NCBI RefSeq assembly: GCF_005869875.1
Contig: NZ_VAWG01000006.1
Span: 62,001 to 126,000 of the forward strand
DNA: 64,000 nt
Origin: Paenibacillus pinistramenti
GTDB taxonomy: Bacteria > Bacillota > Bacilli > Paenibacillales > Paenibacillaceae
Reading direction: 5' to 3'
The notes under the pieces: model-generated
Told to the model about the DNA's origin: nothing
The model's input: only the letters and a program-made list of their open reading frames with translations
The model's database searches: none
Shown here: positions 21,005-30,486 of the stretch, one piece after another
Layout of the letters: the number at the start of each line of letters is the position of its first letter
Numbering within the stretch: position 1 is the stretch's first letter
Made by a program: the position numbers and the translations under genes

Positions 21005-21033
21005 ATCATAGCTGACAATTGTCCGCTCGTCAA
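21005..21033 (-). promoter_or_regulatory. Sigma-A promoter of the MFS-tetR operon
   Basis: On the minus strand TTGACG (21033-21028), a 17-base spacer and TATGAT (21010-21005) match the consensus at 10 of 12 positions. Operator 1 fills the spacer. Confidence 0.8.
21012..21025. promoter_or_regulatory. TetR operator 1 within the promoter spacer
   Basis: CTGACAATTGTCCG has the same GACAATTGTC core as operator 2 and lies between the -35 and -10 elements. Bound repressor would exclude RNA polymerase. Confidence 0.8.
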
Positions 21034-21054
21034 CGCACCTCTTAACGCACTTCT

Positions 21055-22239
21055 CTAGAAAAAGTCCATCAGCGCTGTCGGCCTTGGCGCAAGAACCTGC
21101 TCCAGCGCAGCAATGCCGGCTTTACTGCCCGCGATCCGTTCATAGCGCAGCAGCTCGCGCGGCGTCTTGTATCCGAGCAGCACAGCGGTCAAGGTCTGAA
21201 TGTCACAGCAGACGCCGGCGGCCTGCGCCGGGTCTTCTATTTTTCGAAGCTGTCCCTGCCCTTCCGCATTAACGCTGAGCTGCCAAGTGCCGTCATTCCA
21301 GGAAGCAAATTCGTCGCGCAGCTGAAGCGTCAAAATCCTGTCCCCGTCCCCGCTGTCAGCTGCAGGCTGAAACCCATACCGCTCTACGAACGCGGCAGCG
21401 TCCACGATCCGGGCCATGAAATAAGGCCAGACCTCCTGCTTGCAGCGGGGGTCCTCCAGCAGGAAGGGCAGCAGATCATCCGCAGGCACATGGTCTACCA
21501 CAATCTGCTGCACCTTGGAATCATGATTGGCCAGGTAGCCCCACAGTCCGCGGCGGGCCGTTTCGTTCAGGCAGACAAACTCATCGACAGTGAGCTCCTG
21601 TCCCGTTATTTTGTAGAGCAGATACCCTTCCGCCCTGCCGGCTTCGGAATAATAAACCGCCGTATAGGTCTCCTCGTCAAACACCGAACGCTCCCACCAT
21701 TCGGCGGTCCGCACCAGCGTCCCGTTGTAGCGTTTGGCGAAGGATTCATAGAGCGGCCCCAGGACTGACAGGTCCCTTTCTCCTCTTCGTACCGCGCCCG
21801 GCGCATGGAACCTGCCTGTCACCTGCTGAACCGGAATCGTATATTTCTTGTATTCGGTGTAGATCTCCCAGCCGAAACGCCGGTAGAAAGGAACCAGAAA
21901 CGGATGCAGGCAGGACAAGCTCTGCCCCTGCTCCTTCATCACGATAAGCGCCTGCTGGAGAAGCTGGTTCACGAGCCCCTTCCGCCGGTGCTCCGGCCAG
22001 GTGCAGACCCCGGCGATGCCGCCCATCGGCACAGGCTGTCCCTGAATATACAGCTCCAGCGGGAGCAGGGTTAATTTCGCCTGAAGCTCCTCTTCTTCAA
22101 AAGCACCCCAGAACTGTTCCGGTTTAAAATGGGTGCGCCGCTGCTCCCGGTCCTCAGCCGATAGCTTGTAGCCGAATGCGTACTGCGAAAGCTCGATACT
22201 AGAATCAAATTCGTCTGCCCGAAGCTGCCTAATGTCCAT
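21055..22239 (-). CDS. Eis-like GNAT acetyltransferase with C-terminal SCP2-like domain
   Basis: A 394-residue protein of the Eis / acetyltransf_9 family. The acetyl-CoA-binding segment is MGGIAGVCTWPEHRRKGLVNQLL at about residues 72-94. The aromatic stretch HPFLVPFYRRFGWE follows, then a second GNAT-like domain and an SCP2-like C-terminus ending in a free carboxylate near ALMDFF. Eis enzymes acetylate amines of aminoglycosides or protein lysines; the substrate here is unknown. AAAGGAT precedes the ATG by about 9 bases. It lies 60 bases downstream of the exopolysaccharide operon with no clear terminator between, so some read-through is possible. Confidence 0.92.
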   Translation of the reverse strand: MDIRQLRADEFDSSIELSQYAFGYKLSAEDREQRRTHFKPEQFWGAFEEEELQAKLTLLPLELYIQGQPVPMGGIAGVCTWPEHRRKGLVNQLLQQALIVMKEQGQSLSCLHPFLVPFYRRFGWEIYTEYKKYTIPVQQVTGRFHAPGAVRRGERDLSVLGPLYESFAKRYNGTLVRTAEWWERSVFDEETYTAVYYSEAGRAEGYLLYKITGQELTVDEFVCLNETARRGLWGYLANHDSKVQQIVVDHVPADDLLPFLLEDPRCKQEVWPYFMARIVDAAAFVERYGFQPAADSGDGDRILTLQLRDEFASWNDGTWQLSVNAEGQGQLRKIEDPAQAAGVCCDIQTLTAVLLGYKTPRELLRYERIAGSKAGIAALEQVLAPRPTALMDFF

Positions 22240-22299
22240 ATTTTCCCATCCTTTCTATCCTAATTTATTGAGGCTGCTCTCTAAAAATACACCGGCCCG

Positions 22300-23466
22300 C
22301 TAATCCCTGCCGTACAAATCCCGCGTATAAACCTTATCGCGGACGTCCGCTATTTCTGCGGAGAAGCGGTTCGCAACAATGATGTCCGAGGCTTGTTTAA
22401 ACTCATTCAAATCCGTGACCACTCTGGAGTGCTCGAAATAGTCCTCCTGAATGGCCGGCTCGTACACAATCACTTCCACGCCTCTAGCCTTCATCCGCTT
22501 CATCACGCCCTGAATCGACGACTGCCGGAAATTGTCCGAGTCCGTCTTCATGGTCAGGCGGTAAATGCCCACCACCCCCGGATTTGAAGATAGGATCCGT
22601 TCGGCGACATGATCCTTGCGCGTCCGGTTAGCGTCCACAATGGCACCGATAATATTATTCGGCACATCCATATAATTGGCCAGCAGCTGTTTGGTATCCT
22701 TGGGCAGACAGTAACCCCCGTACCCGAAGGAAGGATTGTTATAGTGACTGCCGATTCTCGGGTCCAGGCTTACGCCTTCAATGATCTGCCCGGCATCAAG
22801 CCCCCTGACTTCGGCATATGTATCCAGTTCATTAAAGAAAGCGACGCGCATGGCCAGGTAGGTGTTGGCAAACAGCTTGATGGCTTCGGCTTCTGTTGAA
22901 TTCGTAAACAGCACGTCTATATTTTCCTTCAGGGCCCCCTGCACGAACAGGCCGGCCAATCGCTCCGCCCGCTCTGAACGCTCGCCAATTACAATCCGGG
23001 TGGGGTACAAATTATCATGGAGCGCTTTCCCTTCACGCAGAAATTCCGGCGAGAACAGAATGTTATCCGTCCCATACTTCCTGCGCACGCTCTCCGTGTA
23101 CCCGACCGGCACCGTCGACTTGATCACCATTACGGCGTCAGGACTGATGGCAAGCACTTTCTCAATGACCGCTTCCACCGAGCCGGTGTTGAAGTAATTT
23201 TTACCGGGATCATAATCCGTCGGCGTCGCAATAATGATGTAATCCGCATCCTTGTACGCCTTCTCGGCATCCGTAGTCGCGGTCAGATTTAACGGCCTCG
23301 CCGCCAGATATTCCTCAAGCTCACTGTCGATAATCGGCGATATGCGGTTATTGATCCGATCGACCTTCTCCTGGACAATGTCCAGGGCAACGACTTCATT
23401 ATGCTGCGCCAACAGGACTGCATTGGACAGCCCTACATAACCTGATCCAGCAATCGCGATTTTCAC
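22300..23466 (-). CDS. ugd: UDP-glucose 6-dehydrogenase
   Basis: A 388-residue UDP-glucose dehydrogenase that oxidises UDP-glucose to UDP-glucuronate with two NAD+. The NAD-binding motif is GSGYVGLSN at residues 7-15 and the catalytic cysteine is C253 in [15 protein letters not shown]. The length and long stretches ([34 protein letters not shown]) match the E. coli Ugd branch more than the roughly 440-residue TuaD/YwqF type of Bacillus. The start is GTG at 23466 with AAGGAG 8 bases upstream. Last gene of the exopolysaccharide operon, so glucuronate or a derivative is probably part of the polymer. Confidence 0.96.
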   Translation of the reverse strand: MKIAIAGSGYVGLSNAVLLAQHNEVVALDIVQEKVDRINNRISPIIDSELEEYLAARPLNLTATTDAEKAYKDADYIIIATPTDYDPGKNYFNTGSVEAVIEKVLAISPDAVMVIKSTVPVGYTESVRRKYGTDNILFSPEFLREGKALHDNLYPTRIVIGERSERAERLAGLFVQGALKENIDVLFTNSTEAEAIKLFANTYLAMRVAFFNELDTYAEVRGLDAGQIIEGVSLDPRIGSHYNNPSFGYGGYCLPKDTKQLLANYMDVPNNIIGAIVDANRTRKDHVAERILSSNPGVVGIYRLTMKTDSDNFRQSSIQGVMKRMKARGVEVIVYEPAIQEDYFEHSRVVTDLNEFKQASDIIVANRFSAEIADVRDKVYTRDLYGRD

Positions 23467-23551
23467 CGTATCAGCTCCTTCTTGTTCAGAACAATCTTGA
23501 CTACTTAATTGACCACTTGCTTGACCATTTCATTAATACGGCCCTTCCAGT

Positions 23552-25087
23552 CTATGCCGCTTTGCCGGCCTTCTTCACAACCAGATTAACCGCTCTGCCG
23601 AGCACATACTTGAATTCCTCCGTCTTCCGGAAGCTCAGATAGAACCCGGTGTTGACAGCGACAGCACATACCAGCAGCCTGCTTCCAAAGTTTAGATACG
23701 GATTCGAAAGATGGATGCCTTGAACGGCCAGGAAGGTCAAAGTCCCTACGCCAATCAAGACAGCGGCATGCCCCAGCTCTCCGAGGAGATAGGAAGCGGC
23801 CGGTCTCTTGAAAAAGCGCTGGTACAGCTTGTAAGGCTCGTACCAGATATTTGTGGCAAGCCGCGCCGCCGCGGTCGCCGCCAGAATGCCCGCCAGCCCG
23901 AAAGCCATCCCCCACCAGACGGACAACGCCAGGTTAATAATGGAGGCATAAAGCATCACTGCTTTCGTATCCTTGAACAGGTCGGAGGACTGCCTGAAAG
24001 CCCCGATCGGCTGCAGCATGCCTTGAATATAGAAGACGGCCACCGCCATATATACTGTCCAGGCATCCATGGCCAGGCTGCTGCCCACCCATAACGCAAT
24101 AAAATCGTTAAGCAGAAGGACCAGACAAATGGTACAGAAGCCGTGCAGCCAGAAGCTCACCAGATTGATGACCCGGAACATAAAATACTGCCGCTCCGGA
24201 TTGGCCTCCACATTGATACTTCCAATTGCCGCCTGGAAGGCTGTGAAGATGATACCTATAAAACCTACGATTTGCGTAATGATCAAACTGTAATTGGAAT
24301 AATAGCCTACCCATATCGTGCCGAGGAGGATGGAAATGAGGATGTTGTCCGTATTGTTCAGAATCACTCCGCCAATCTGGTACCAGAAGAAGGACCTGAT
24401 CGTATTCCAGATTTCTCTTTTACTCCCCTTGTCCAGCTGGTCTCTCCCGTTAATGAAAGGATAGAGCTGAACGGTTTTTCGGACGCTCATGATATTGATG
24501 GCAAGCACACAGGCGATCTGCACCAGGAGATAAAGCAGAAAGCTCTGCAAAGTTAGCAGCACGATAATCTGCAGAATAAACCGGAAGACCACAAACACCA
24601 TGTTATAAATCTTGAGCTTATAGGCTTTCTGATCGGCAATCACAATGGAGGTCCGGCACACAAAGAGATACGAAGCCACAACATTAAACAGAATCAATAG
24701 ATAATAGATCGTAGTATGGGGCACCGGCTGCTCCAGATGGATGAAGTATTTCAGGAAAGGAATCATCGCCAGACCCAGCACCGTAACGACGGCTGCAATG
24801 CCATAATACAGCTTTCGAAAATAATTGAGCAGCGCGGTCAATCTCGCTGTGTCCTGTGCGGCAAGAGGTTTATACATGCTGTACACAAAAGCATTTCCCA
24901 TCCCCAGCTCTGCCAGGGCCAGCACGGACAAAATGTTGGAGAACAGGCCGTTTATCCCGAGCAGCTCCACGCCAAGCGTGCGGATAAAGATGATCCGGGA
25001 CACAAAGTTCAGGATCAGGACAAGCACCTGGTAGAGAATGCCAGATGCCATATTTAAGGTGAAGTGATGCGCTCTGGAGGTACTCAT
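23552..25087 (-). CDS. Polysaccharide flippase, Wzx-like (MATE/MOP superfamily)
   Basis: A 511-residue integral membrane protein with about 12-14 hydrophobic helices and the N-terminal pattern NMASGILYQVLVLILNFVSRI typical of lipopolysaccharide/exopolysaccharide flippases. It should move undecaprenyl-PP-linked repeat units across the membrane for a Wzy-type polymerase. Its ATG overlaps the stop of the glycosyltransferase upstream by 4 bases. The neighbouring Wzy-like and Wzz-like genes support a Wzx/Wzy route. Confidence 0.92.
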   Translation of the reverse strand: MSTSRAHHFTLNMASGILYQVLVLILNFVSRIIFIRTLGVELLGINGLFSNILSVLALAELGMGNAFVYSMYKPLAAQDTARLTALLNYFRKLYYGIAAVVTVLGLAMIPFLKYFIHLEQPVPHTTIYYLLILFNVVASYLFVCRTSIVIADQKAYKLKIYNMVFVVFRFILQIIVLLTLQSFLLYLLVQIACVLAINIMSVRKTVQLYPFINGRDQLDKGSKREIWNTIRSFFWYQIGGVILNNTDNILISILLGTIWVGYYSNYSLIITQIVGFIGIIFTAFQAAIGSINVEANPERQYFMFRVINLVSFWLHGFCTICLVLLLNDFIALWVGSSLAMDAWTVYMAVAVFYIQGMLQPIGAFRQSSDLFKDTKAVMLYASIINLALSVWWGMAFGLAGILAATAAARLATNIWYEPYKLYQRFFKRPAASYLLGELGHAAVLIGVGTLTFLAVQGIHLSNPYLNFGSRLLVCAVAVNTGFYLSFRKTEEFKYVLGRAVNLVVKKAGKAA

Positions 25088-26022
25088 GATTCCAGTCCGC
25101 GCTTTCGGCCTTTGATTGAACCATTCAGCTTCTTTATTCCGGTCCGTGCCAGCCCCAGCAGCAGGCCCCCAAGCAGCATGCCGCGGCTGATCTCCAGCGT
25201 TGCCCGGATTTCGCTGTAGCTCAGGCTGCGCATCCTGGCATACCCGATATATCTGCCAACGGCCAGATAGTTGTCCGGGAACCGTCTCAGCTTCGCATTT
25301 TGCTTCTCCACAAACGTATAACCGGAGAAATTGTCCAGTTTCGTTCGGGTGCCGTTATTCCGCGTCAATCCGTCATCCAGATACCTGCCGATGCAGATCA
25401 CCTCGCCGAACCACCTGAGCTTGTACCCGTCTCCTGCGATCCGGTCCCACACCGCCGCCTCTCCCAGAAACTTCTCGTTCTCAAACTCCGGGAACGGATA
25501 GCTCAGCAGCAGGTCCCTGCGGTAAATTTCAGACTTATCTCCAAGCAGCTTGAACCTTTTGCGCTGCAGATTTGTGGCATCCACGTAAGGTTTCCCTGCA
25601 GGATACTGGCCGGCCGGCCGGTCAGCAGAATGCCCCCACAGTCCGGATACCCCGGCAAATTCAGGCTTCCCGTCAACAGTGCCTATCCACTGACAGATCT
25701 TGTCCACGGCATCCGGAACCAGATAATCGTCGCTGTCTACAATATAGATATAGTCATATTTTGCCTGGGGAATTCCACGGTTTAAGGCCCGGTGCTTGCC
25801 CCCGTTATCCTGCCTGATATAGACAATCTCGAAGCCGCCGCTATGACTCTGACTCTGCTGCCAGCCCTCCACAAGCTCTTTCGTGTTATCCGCTGACCCG
25901 TCGTCCACGACGATCCACTCGAACTGCCGGCTGGACTGCCGAAGCAGCGATTCGTAAAGAACGTGCAGAATGTATCCGCGGTTAAAGGCCGGAGTGATAA
26001 TCGATAGCCGTATCTTGTTCAT
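25084..26022 (-). CDS. Glycosyltransferase family 2
   Basis: A 312-residue GT-A enzyme. The nucleotide-sugar site is visible as SIITPAFNRG (residues 6-15), VVDDGSADNT and the metal-binding IVDSDDYLVPDAVDKI. It transfers one sugar onto the lipid-linked repeat unit at the cytoplasmic face; donor and linkage are unknown. The ATG at 26022 with AAGGAG 8 bases before it is preferred over the longer frame starting at 26055. It overlaps the polymerase gene upstream by 41 bases and the flippase downstream by 4. Confidence 0.93.
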   Translation of the reverse strand: MNKIRLSIITPAFNRGYILHVLYESLLRQSSRQFEWIVVDDGSADNTKELVEGWQQSQSHSGGFEIVYIRQDNGGKHRALNRGIPQAKYDYIYIVDSDDYLVPDAVDKICQWIGTVDGKPEFAGVSGLWGHSADRPAGQYPAGKPYVDATNLQRKRFKLLGDKSEIYRRDLLLSYPFPEFENEKFLGEAAVWDRIAGDGYKLRWFGEVICIGRYLDDGLTRNNGTRTKLDNFSGYTFVEKQNAKLRRFPDNYLAVGRYIGYARMRSLSYSEIRATLEISRGMLLGGLLLGLARTGIKKLNGSIKGRKRGLES

Positions 26023-27187
26023 CGCTTTGCTCCTTGCTGTTATCCGGGTCCTCATCCGATAAATGGTAGGCCAATCCCATAAACATATAATTGAAAAAGT
26101 AGACGATATTCCACAGCATGGACACTTCGATCAGCCCGTTAATTAACACGCACAGAAATCCCATAATCAGCCGGGCCTGGGTCTTTGAAAGGGAAATCCG
26201 GCTGTATAACTGATTCAATTGCAGCAGCCAGAACCCAAAGAAGAGGATGAATCCCGTAAAGCCGAAATTAGTGATCACAGTAAGGTAGGAGTTATGGAGG
26301 TTCAATTCATGCCCTTCCCACAAATCCGCCTTGGAGCCCAAGCCGATAAAGATGGAGACCTCGTCCTTGCCAACCTCACGGTAGAAATTGCCCCAGATAA
26401 CTTCCCTTCCGGAATATAAAGACTTCTCTGTAAAAGGCACCGAATAGCTGATGCCCTTCTCGTACATCGAGCTGTAGACATAAGTAAAGAGGACGCCCAG
26501 AACGATAATGGCCAGGCTGACAAGGAGCGCAAAACTTTTAATCCGCCAAACCTTCTTCGGCAGCACAGTATCAAACACAATAAACATGATCAGGGTGATC
26601 AGGCTTCCCCGGGATTCGGTGTTCAAAATCGCCCAAATACTTACCGCGTACAGGACAAGCAGCATGCCGCCTGACCCTTTCCATTTCAAATACCGGATAA
26701 AAATGCTGATATAAATCGTGCTGTACAGAAGCACCACGCCAACTGTATTGCTGTTGAGGGTGCCTTGTTCGTTGGCCAGGAACTCATCATACAGGCCGAC
26801 GGAATGAATGTCCCAATACAGATGGACAACCAGCAGCGTAATCAGCAGCAGCTTGATCCTTCGGCGGTCGAGCCCGCATCTTCTGATCATCCAGTACGTA
26901 AGCACGCTGTAAGCCGGAGTAAGGACACTGCCGAAGCCGCCGTCCGTAATCAGCAGGGTTACAAACCCGAAGGCCATGAACAGCATGACAAACAGCAGCA
27001 CGTCCTGCTCTTTGCGGGACACCTTGTTCTGGAGAAAGAAGATCAATAGCAGCACAGCCAAATTGCCATAGAGCGAAAGCCCCGCGTACATTCTGAAGAT
27101 ACGGATATTTAAAAAGGCCACCAGATTCACGATAATAATCGCGAATAACAACCGGCTGCTGATCGCATTTCTTATTCCTGCATTCAT
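25982..27187 (-). CDS. O-antigen polymerase / ligase-like membrane protein (Wzy candidate)
   Basis: A 401-residue protein with about 10-11 hydrophobic helices and a large outward loop between helices late in the chain. The loop holds YSGREVIWGNFYRE and LHNSYLTVITNFGF, typical of the Wzy_C / O-antigen ligase family. It is the only polymerase candidate in this operon, so it probably joins repeat units on the outer face of the membrane. Wzy proteins are poorly conserved, so the role rests on topology and context. Overlaps both neighbours. Confidence 0.85.
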   Translation of the reverse strand: MNAGIRNAISSRLLFAIIIVNLVAFLNIRIFRMYAGLSLYGNLAVLLLIFFLQNKVSRKEQDVLLFVMLFMAFGFVTLLITDGGFGSVLTPAYSVLTYWMIRRCGLDRRRIKLLLITLLVVHLYWDIHSVGLYDEFLANEQGTLNSNTVGVVLLYSTIYISIFIRYLKWKGSGGMLLVLYAVSIWAILNTESRGSLITLIMFIVFDTVLPKKVWRIKSFALLVSLAIIVLGVLFTYVYSSMYEKGISYSVPFTEKSLYSGREVIWGNFYREVGKDEVSIFIGLGSKADLWEGHELNLHNSYLTVITNFGFTGFILFFGFWLLQLNQLYSRISLSKTQARLIMGFLCVLINGLIEVSMLWNIVYFFNYMFMGLAYHLSDEDPDNSKEQSDEQDTAIDYHSGL

Positions 27188-28257
27188 CGGCTGGAGACCT
27201 GTGCAGCGGTTATTTTATCAACCAATCCGCTTGCTGCCTGCCGGTACCCGATTTCCTTCGTCTCAAGCCCCGCTTTCAGCCGGCCGGCGTTGCCTTCCTT
27301 GATCAGCCGCTCGATCTTCTCCGCGATCTCAGCCGGGTCATCCGTATTGGCAATCCGATCCCCCTCCTGAAGCGTCCCAAGCAGATCCGTCATGCCGATT
27401 TGTTCCGACAGAAGCAGACTGCAGTCCGCGAGCAGAGCCTCTACAACTGCCAGCCCGAACGTTTCAAAGCTGCTGTTCTGAATGTACAGCCCGCTTTCGG
27501 CCAGAATCTCAAGAACGCGCTCATGCGGAAGATGGTCGTAGTAACGGACAAATTCGTAGCTGCAAATTTCTTCTTTATCGGTGTACGGCAGGCCAATCAC
27601 GATATAGCTGAGCGCCATGGACTTCTCCCGGTTCAATTGATCAATGGAGCGGCAGACGGTGAGATTATTCTTCTGCGGCATCCCGCCGCCGATGGATACA
27701 ATTTGCCGGGGGTTCTTGTCCCGGTGGTTCTTATGCTGATCATTCTGGTCCCGGGCCGGCTCTGCGCTTTGAGAAGCGCTGATTCCCTGCTCGATCTGCT
27801 CCAGGTCTACCCCGTTGTAATGGTAGTCAAATTTATCGGCGTATTCCGGCTCAGCCTGCTTCATGTACTCCATAAACTTCTTTGAGACGCAGAACACCTT
27901 GTTCACATGCTTAAAAATAAATGCTTCAGAATGATGAATCTGCTGAAGCTTCTGCCCGGATATTTGCGGGTTATTCCGCTTCTGTTCAAACGTCTGGTAA
28001 CCGTGCATGACATAATAGGCTGGCTTGTGCAGGAGCCGTGCCGCTCTGATCACAAGCGCATTGCTCCTTGACGCGCTGCACATGCAGACGCAATCGGACC
28101 TCAGGGTCTTCCATATGATCTCAAATACACGCCCGATTCTGCCGTGCCCCTCTGAATACAGATAGCTCCTGCTGCTGCCCAGGCCCTTTCGAAGCAGCTT
28201 ATTTGCGATCCCCGGACCTGTATCATTCTTGAAATCTCCGACGAAAAATATCTTCAT
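27184..28257 (-). CDS. Glycosyltransferase family 1/4 (GT-B)
   Basis: A roughly 357-residue GT-B protein. The N-terminal domain starts MKIFFVGDFKNDTGPGIANK and the C-terminal donor domain has VSIGGGMPQKNNL and the E-x7-E-like segment SFETFGLAVVEALLA. It should add a sugar to the repeat unit. The start is taken as ATG 28257, with GAGG about 9 bases upstream; an ATG at 28272 in the same frame is possible but has a poorer site. An unusual low-complexity stretch (AEPARDQNDQHKNHRDKNPRQ) sits mid-protein. Overlaps the polymerase gene by 4 bases. A tandem 9-bp repeat lies just upstream. Confidence 0.9.
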   Translation of the reverse strand: MKIFFVGDFKNDTGPGIANKLLRKGLGSSRSYLYSEGHGRIGRVFEIIWKTLRSDCVCMCSASRSNALVIRAARLLHKPAYYVMHGYQTFEQKRNNPQISGQKLQQIHHSEAFIFKHVNKVFCVSKKFMEYMKQAEPEYADKFDYHYNGVDLEQIEQGISASQSAEPARDQNDQHKNHRDKNPRQIVSIGGGMPQKNNLTVCRSIDQLNREKSMALSYIVIGLPYTDKEEICSYEFVRYYDHLPHERVLEILAESGLYIQNSSFETFGLAVVEALLADCSLLLSEQIGMTDLLGTLQEGDRIANTDDPAEIAEKIERLIKEGNAGRLKAGLETKEIGYRQAASGLVDKITAAQVSSR

Positions 28258-28301
28258 CCATTGATGCCTCATTTCCGTATGACAGATGGTTGCTGCTGGC
28301 C

Positions 28302-28345
28302 GGATGTCCCGGATGTCCCGGATGTCCTGGATGTCCCGGTGTCCC
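28302..28345. repeat. Tandem 9-bp repeat (GGATGTCCC)n
   Basis: Nearly five copies of GGATGTCCC (one GGATGTCCT, the last one shortened to GGTGTCCC) lie in the roughly 110-base gap between two glycosyltransferase genes. Every other junction in this part of the operon is tight, so the array looks like a local expansion. Confidence 0.85.
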
Positions 28346-28382
28346 GGCAGTCACGGCTGTCCTCGACGCCCCGCCAGCCATT

Positions 28383-29168
28383 CTACCCGCCCCTCAGATA
28401 GCGGCGCCTTCCTTCCAGCATCCAGCGCACAGCCTCCCGCCGGGACATTTCCTCTTTAAACAGCCCATGCTTTCTTGCTGCAAACTGGACAATCAGGGCT
28501 AAGGAATGAAGCCTGGACATCGCGGTAAAGGCCGCTCCCCTGCTGATGAAATAATCGCGGTCGTACCCTTTGAACCATGAGGAATCGCCGATATGGAGAT
28601 CCGCGATCTTCACCGGCACGTATTGGATCTTCAACCCTTTCCTCAGGCACTCCGCCAGAAAAATATTTTCCTCGCCCATGCGATAAACAGCGCCTGCCCC
28701 AAACTGCTCCTTGAAACGTATGCCTGACTGCTCCAGCCTCTCCCGGCGGAAGGCGATTTCGACTGAGGAGACCTTCATGGAGGTCAGGAAATTTAATCTG
28801 CGGGGTTCCGGATGGTACGTTTTGAACGGCCTTTCTATCCCCTCTACTTGAAACGTAATCACATCCGCTTCCGGATACCGCTTGAACTGCTCCAAAATGA
28901 TCTCCTCGCAGCCATCCCTGTACTCCAGATCATCATCTCCCAGCAGGCAGACGGCTTCCGCTGCATGGCTGAGAGCCATGTTCCTGCTGCGGCTCAAGCC
29001 CCGCCCGGACGAATTGATCCAGTGAATCCCGTATCCCTTGTGCTCCAGCTGCTGAACGCCGTCCCCGCTGCATTGGTTGACCACAACAGCCCGGGCCCCC
29101 AGATTCATCCTATCAAGCAAGCTCATATTAGTTTGATGCATGGTAGATACCAGTACCTGCAGCCGCAT
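28383..29168 (-). CDS. Glycosyltransferase family 2
   Basis: A 261-residue GT-A-like protein: MRLQVLVSTMHQTN opens the fold, and GRGLSRSRNMALSHAAE plus CLLGDDDLEYRDG form the nucleotide and metal site (GDDD). It resembles short GT2 enzymes found in capsule loci. The ATG at 29168 is preceded by AGGAGG with 5 bases of spacing; the frame continues upstream to 29246 without a site. It follows a GT4 gene after 31 bases. Donor and acceptor unknown. Confidence 0.88.
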   Translation of the reverse strand: MRLQVLVSTMHQTNMSLLDRMNLGARAVVVNQCSGDGVQQLEHKGYGIHWINSSGRGLSRSRNMALSHAAEAVCLLGDDDLEYRDGCEEIILEQFKRYPEADVITFQVEGIERPFKTYHPEPRRLNFLTSMKVSSVEIAFRRERLEQSGIRFKEQFGAGAVYRMGEENIFLAECLRKGLKIQYVPVKIADLHIGDSSWFKGYDRDYFISRGAAFTAMSRLHSLALIVQFAARKHGLFKEEMSRREAVRWMLEGRRRYLRGG

Positions 29169-29199
29169 ATTTTCCTCCTGTACTCGCCCTGTACTCCGG

Positions 29200-30486
29200 T
29201 CAATTCCCATATCCCGTCCCGCTTGCTTTCGCGTCAATTTCGTCAATGATGGATACGAGCTGCTGCGTCAGCCGCTTGAAATCATATTGATAAGCCGTCC
29301 TTCTGGCATTCAGGCCCAGTTCCCAGCTTCTATCCTTATCTTGATAAGCTGTAAGAATGGCTTTGGCGATCTCCTCCGCAGTTTGATTGGCGACACTGAT
29401 GCCGCAGTCGTTCCGGTCGCAGATGCTGTAGCCTGGCGAATAGGTTTGTACGATACATTTTCCCGCTGCCAGGTATTCAAATAATTTGTTTTGGCTTTGG
29501 CCGTATTGATCAAGAGAAGTGCTGGAATAATGAAGCAGGTTGATGTCTGCCGATTTGAGAATGGCCGGTACGGATTGTTTGTTGACTTTGCCCATAAAAA
29601 TAACGTTAGAGATGCTCTCCTCCGCGCACCTCTTCTGCAGAAGCTCTGTTTCGTCGCCGGCTCCATAGATGAGAAAGCGCAGCTCCCCGGCTCCCTGGGC
29701 CTGAATAATCTTGGCCGCGTCCAGGATCAGCCCCACCTGATTGACCTTCCGGATCGAACCCGTGTACACGATATTCGTGAACCGCTTGTCCTCCAGCCGG
29801 GCATCCACATCCGGATAAGCTGCCGCGTTCTGGTCAAACAGCTCGATGTCCACGCCGTTGTTGATATGCTTGATCTTCTCCGGGTCTACCTGCCTGGACC
29901 ATCCGCGCCCGATGACGTAATCCTTCCCGCCCTCCCAGGTCATAATGACGGCGTCCGCTTTCTTATAGATCCATTTCTCCCCCTGATAAAGGAGCTTGGC
30001 GAGCAGACTCTCTCTCTTCAGCGAGCCATAGGCAACGAGACTTTCAGGCCACAGATCCCGCACTTCACATATGCACGGCACCCCAAATTCCTTGGCCAGC
30101 CTGATTCCGGCAACCAGCGTTAATGGATGAACACTTGAGGCTAAAATGACATCCGGCTTGCCGTTCAATCTGGCATATGCTCTGGCGGCCGGATACAGAC
30201 TGCGGTAGAAGCTGATCATGTTCCGGATTCTGGACCTGCCGTTGCCCGTGTAGAGCGGCGTCCTCATAAACACAAAGGGAATGCCGTCCACCGTGTCGGT
30301 CACATATTTCTTTCTGCCCGTCTCAATCACATCGGAGGAGTTATGGATCGTAGAGGCACAAAAAATCGTTGGGCTGCAGGCATGCTGCCCGATCAGATTT
30401 TTCGCAAACCAGTAATGTCTTCCGCCCTGGTCCCTGAACATATTCGCTGCATAATGATTGAGCATCCAAATGTTCTTCCTCATCAT
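29200..30486 (-). CDS. Glycosyltransferase family 4 (WbuB-like, GT-B)
   Basis: A 428-residue GT-B enzyme like WbuB/WbuB-related transferases. Its N-terminal domain begins KNIWMLNHYAANMFRDQGGRHYW, with the bridging helix CEVRDLWPESLVAYG. The donor-binding domain has IVYTGSIRKVNQVGLILDA and NKLFEYLAAGKCIV. WbuB-type enzymes add N-acetyl-fucosamine or quinovosamine-type sugars, which fits a bacillosamine-type pathway in this operon (inference). GGGGGG precedes the ATG; the start overlaps the aminotransferase stop by 4 bases. Confidence 0.92.
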   Translation of the reverse strand: MMRKNIWMLNHYAANMFRDQGGRHYWFAKNLIGQHACSPTIFCASTIHNSSDVIETGRKKYVTDTVDGIPFVFMRTPLYTGNGRSRIRNMISFYRSLYPAARAYARLNGKPDVILASSVHPLTLVAGIRLAKEFGVPCICEVRDLWPESLVAYGSLKRESLLAKLLYQGEKWIYKKADAVIMTWEGGKDYVIGRGWSRQVDPEKIKHINNGVDIELFDQNAAAYPDVDARLEDKRFTNIVYTGSIRKVNQVGLILDAAKIIQAQGAGELRFLIYGAGDETELLQKRCAEESISNVIFMGKVNKQSVPAILKSADINLLHYSSTSLDQYGQSQNKLFEYLAAGKCIVQTYSPGYSICDRNDCGISVANQTAEEIAKAILTAYQDKDRSWELGLNARRTAYQYDFKRLTQQLVSIIDEIDAKASGTGYGN

